From Sanderia malayensis (Eukaryota > Cnidaria > Scyphozoa > Semaeostomeae > Pelagiidae), in assembly GCA_013076295.1 (NCBI GenBank), contig RQOL01000876.1, forward strand, positions 5,208,001-5,272,000: a stretch of DNA of 64,000 nucleotides, written 5' to 3'. A program made the position numbers and the translations under genes. Numbering within the stretch: the stretch's first letter is position 1; each line of letters begins with the position of its first letter. The notes under the pieces were generated by a model. The model ran no database searches. It was not told the DNA's origin and saw nothing but the letters and a program-made list of their open reading frames with translations. This document shows, piece by piece, positions 62,501 to 64,000 of the stretch.

Positions 62501-64000
62501 ATACCTTCATTACGACTGCTTGCAGTGCAGAGCAGCATAGAACTAATTTCAACCTCAATACATTTCATGAAGGCTACACTTGAACCTCGCCTAGTTGAAC
62601 AAACAGGGAAACTGGCAGATTTTTTGATTTAATAAATGTTTCAGTTATTTAAGATCAATCACAGGTCATTTACATAAGGCATATCAATTTCAAGGGATAT
62701 GATCGGTACATTGAGGAATTCAACTCTAATGGCAGTCTGTTTTTCGAGATCTAACTGTAAATAATATAAATTCAAATCTATTTTTCACGCTCTCTGATTG
62801 AAACCAATGTTCCGTACAAGACAATTTAAGTTTGTAAGAAAACGTTGGCTTGAAAGTCGAACTGTGCAAATATAATTCTTTTTAATTCAGCATGAAGTTT
62901 TATTAAGAAATAGTTTTGTTTTTCGATTGAAATTTGTTTTGTTTTAGGCTCTCGATCTACTTGCCTTACACCTTCCACCTGGAAAATTCATCCCTCAAGT
63001 TGTATGTGACAATGATTAGATGAATACTGTTTCAAATTTCAACATGAGTAATAGATACATAGAGAATACAGCGTAAGGTCAGTAGAATTTATTTTCGTCA
63101 TAATTACAGATGCAGCTGATTCAAAGACTGCTGACCAGTGCTACTTGTTATCAGAGGAAAGCTGCTTTTATTGCTTTGGGAGTTTTAGCCGAAGGCTGCG
63201 CGGATTACATCAAAAATAGGTATACATTGGGCGATCCCTTTACAAACGTGCGAGTCCAGTCTCATAGAAGGGGATTTGCGCAAATGAAACAACGTTACTA
63301 ATCGAGTTGAACGCCCTGAATGATTCTCTCAAATTATTCTGATGTAACCCCCTGAATAAATCTCTTCGGGTGCTTATACTTTAATAATTTGATAATTTCT
63401 CTCTTCTACCGGAACATGTACAGTACACATCCACAAATAAGAACCAGTGGATAAAAAACCCTTTATGCCGAAACCTCTGTTCAAAACAATAATACAATAG
63501 CTTATTGTATTTCAACAATAGGGTAGATGCAAAATGACCCAAAGTTTTAATACGCGGGTGTGTACTGCATGTAGGACTAATGGCAAATCCTACCTTGTAA
63601 ACTTGGTGTCTTGACTCCGATGTTTCTTTCTCAGGCATTTACACGAAGCGTTACAAACAGTATCTCGTGGTAAGCAGTTGATTTTGCATCCTTTCTAAAA
63701 CGAATCACAAATAATGATATATTTTTCATTGCTCAAAAGTCATGAATGTTACCAACAAAAAGAACCTTTACTTCACTTGCACAGTTGGATTCCGTGCGAA
63801 ACAGCATAAAAATTAAATTATATAGATTTGGTCTTTAAATCAAGGAATATAGGATATGAATCATTACAATGTTGTATTCAAGTGTTGCCTACATAACCAT
63901 TGATCTTTACTTGTTTTAGGATTATCGGACGAATCACATGTAGTCAGCAATGCAGCTTTATTCACACTTGGACAATTTGCAGAGCATCTACAGGTGAGAA
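59539..64000 (+). CDS. IPO4: Importin-4-like karyopherin beta (5' part, 17 exons seen)
   Basis: Nuclear import receptor that in animals carries histones H3/H4 and ribosomal proteins. Exons: 59539-59610, 59887-59973, 60104-60183, 60375-60416, 60514-60544, 60670-60771, 60873-60920, 61058-61146, 61277-61319, 61418-61483, 61608-61709, 61894-61977, 62293-62457, 62948-63001, 63110-63219, 63635-63669 and 63920-63993; phases agree (428 codons). It starts MLTAADLEQILLQLSVPDN and continues through HEAT-repeat helices. Family anchors are VRQYAAILLRRRIVKHW, DKACEALDFFDEL, the acidic stretch DADDDDDNDAEREMEG, ALDLLALHLPPGKF, CYQRKAAFIALGVLAEGC and NAALFTLGQFAEHLQ. The acidic run before ALDLLALHLPP matches that of human IPO4. 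The remaining roughly 650 residues lie beyond the right edge. Confidence 0.93.

Overview
This window is nuclear DNA of an invertebrate animal. It is AT-rich, with many short GT-AG introns, metazoan genes (copines, TMEM231, GABARAPL2) and many short DNA-transposon derivatives. A cnidarian, probably an anthozoan, fits best. That assignment is inferred from gene style and synteny; nothing in the window proves the species.

Layout. (1) 0-7 kb: TMEM231 (minus strand, 5' part only), ADAT1 (plus) and GABARAPL2 (minus). These three genes are also neighbours in human (16q23.1), so this looks like very old microsynteny. (2) 7-13 kb: two intronless tandem copine genes (minus), separated by a spacer that holds a hAT-type MITE with a perfect 8-bp target duplication. 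(3) 13.6-15.1 kb: TIMM21 (minus), six exons. (4) 16-57.8 kb: a head-to-tail array of six intact nine-exon genes (called paralogues A-F here), plus the remains of a seventh copy between C and D. (5) 58.4-64 kb: UQCRFS1 (Rieske protein, minus), head-to-head with IPO4 (importin-4, plus), which runs off the right edge.

The array is the notable content. Each gene encodes a 537-545 residue protein, read by joining nine exons whose phases all agree. Each protein has a signal peptide, a Cys-rich N-terminus with glycosylation sequons, and the first half of an ionotropic-glutamate-receptor-type ligand-binding domain. Next come TM1, a pore loop carrying the potassium-channel filter T-V-G-Y-G-D, TM2, the second half of the ligand domain, TM3, and a cytoplasmic coiled-coil tail ending V-S-[TK]-[FC]. 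This is the GluR0 plan (a glutamate-receptor body with a K+ filter). It is known from cyanobacterial GluR0 and from the rotifer receptor AvGluR1, but here it forms an expanded animal gene cluster without an amino-terminal domain. The likely role is a ligand-gated K+ channel at the cell surface. The ligand cannot be read from sequence, and a key Arg is Lys in three copies.

The array shows recent duplication, apparent gene conversion between copies, copy-specific transposon insertions with paralogous empty sites, a conserved upstream box, and a GC-AG splice site in one copy. The flanking single-copy genes look ordinary and intact.
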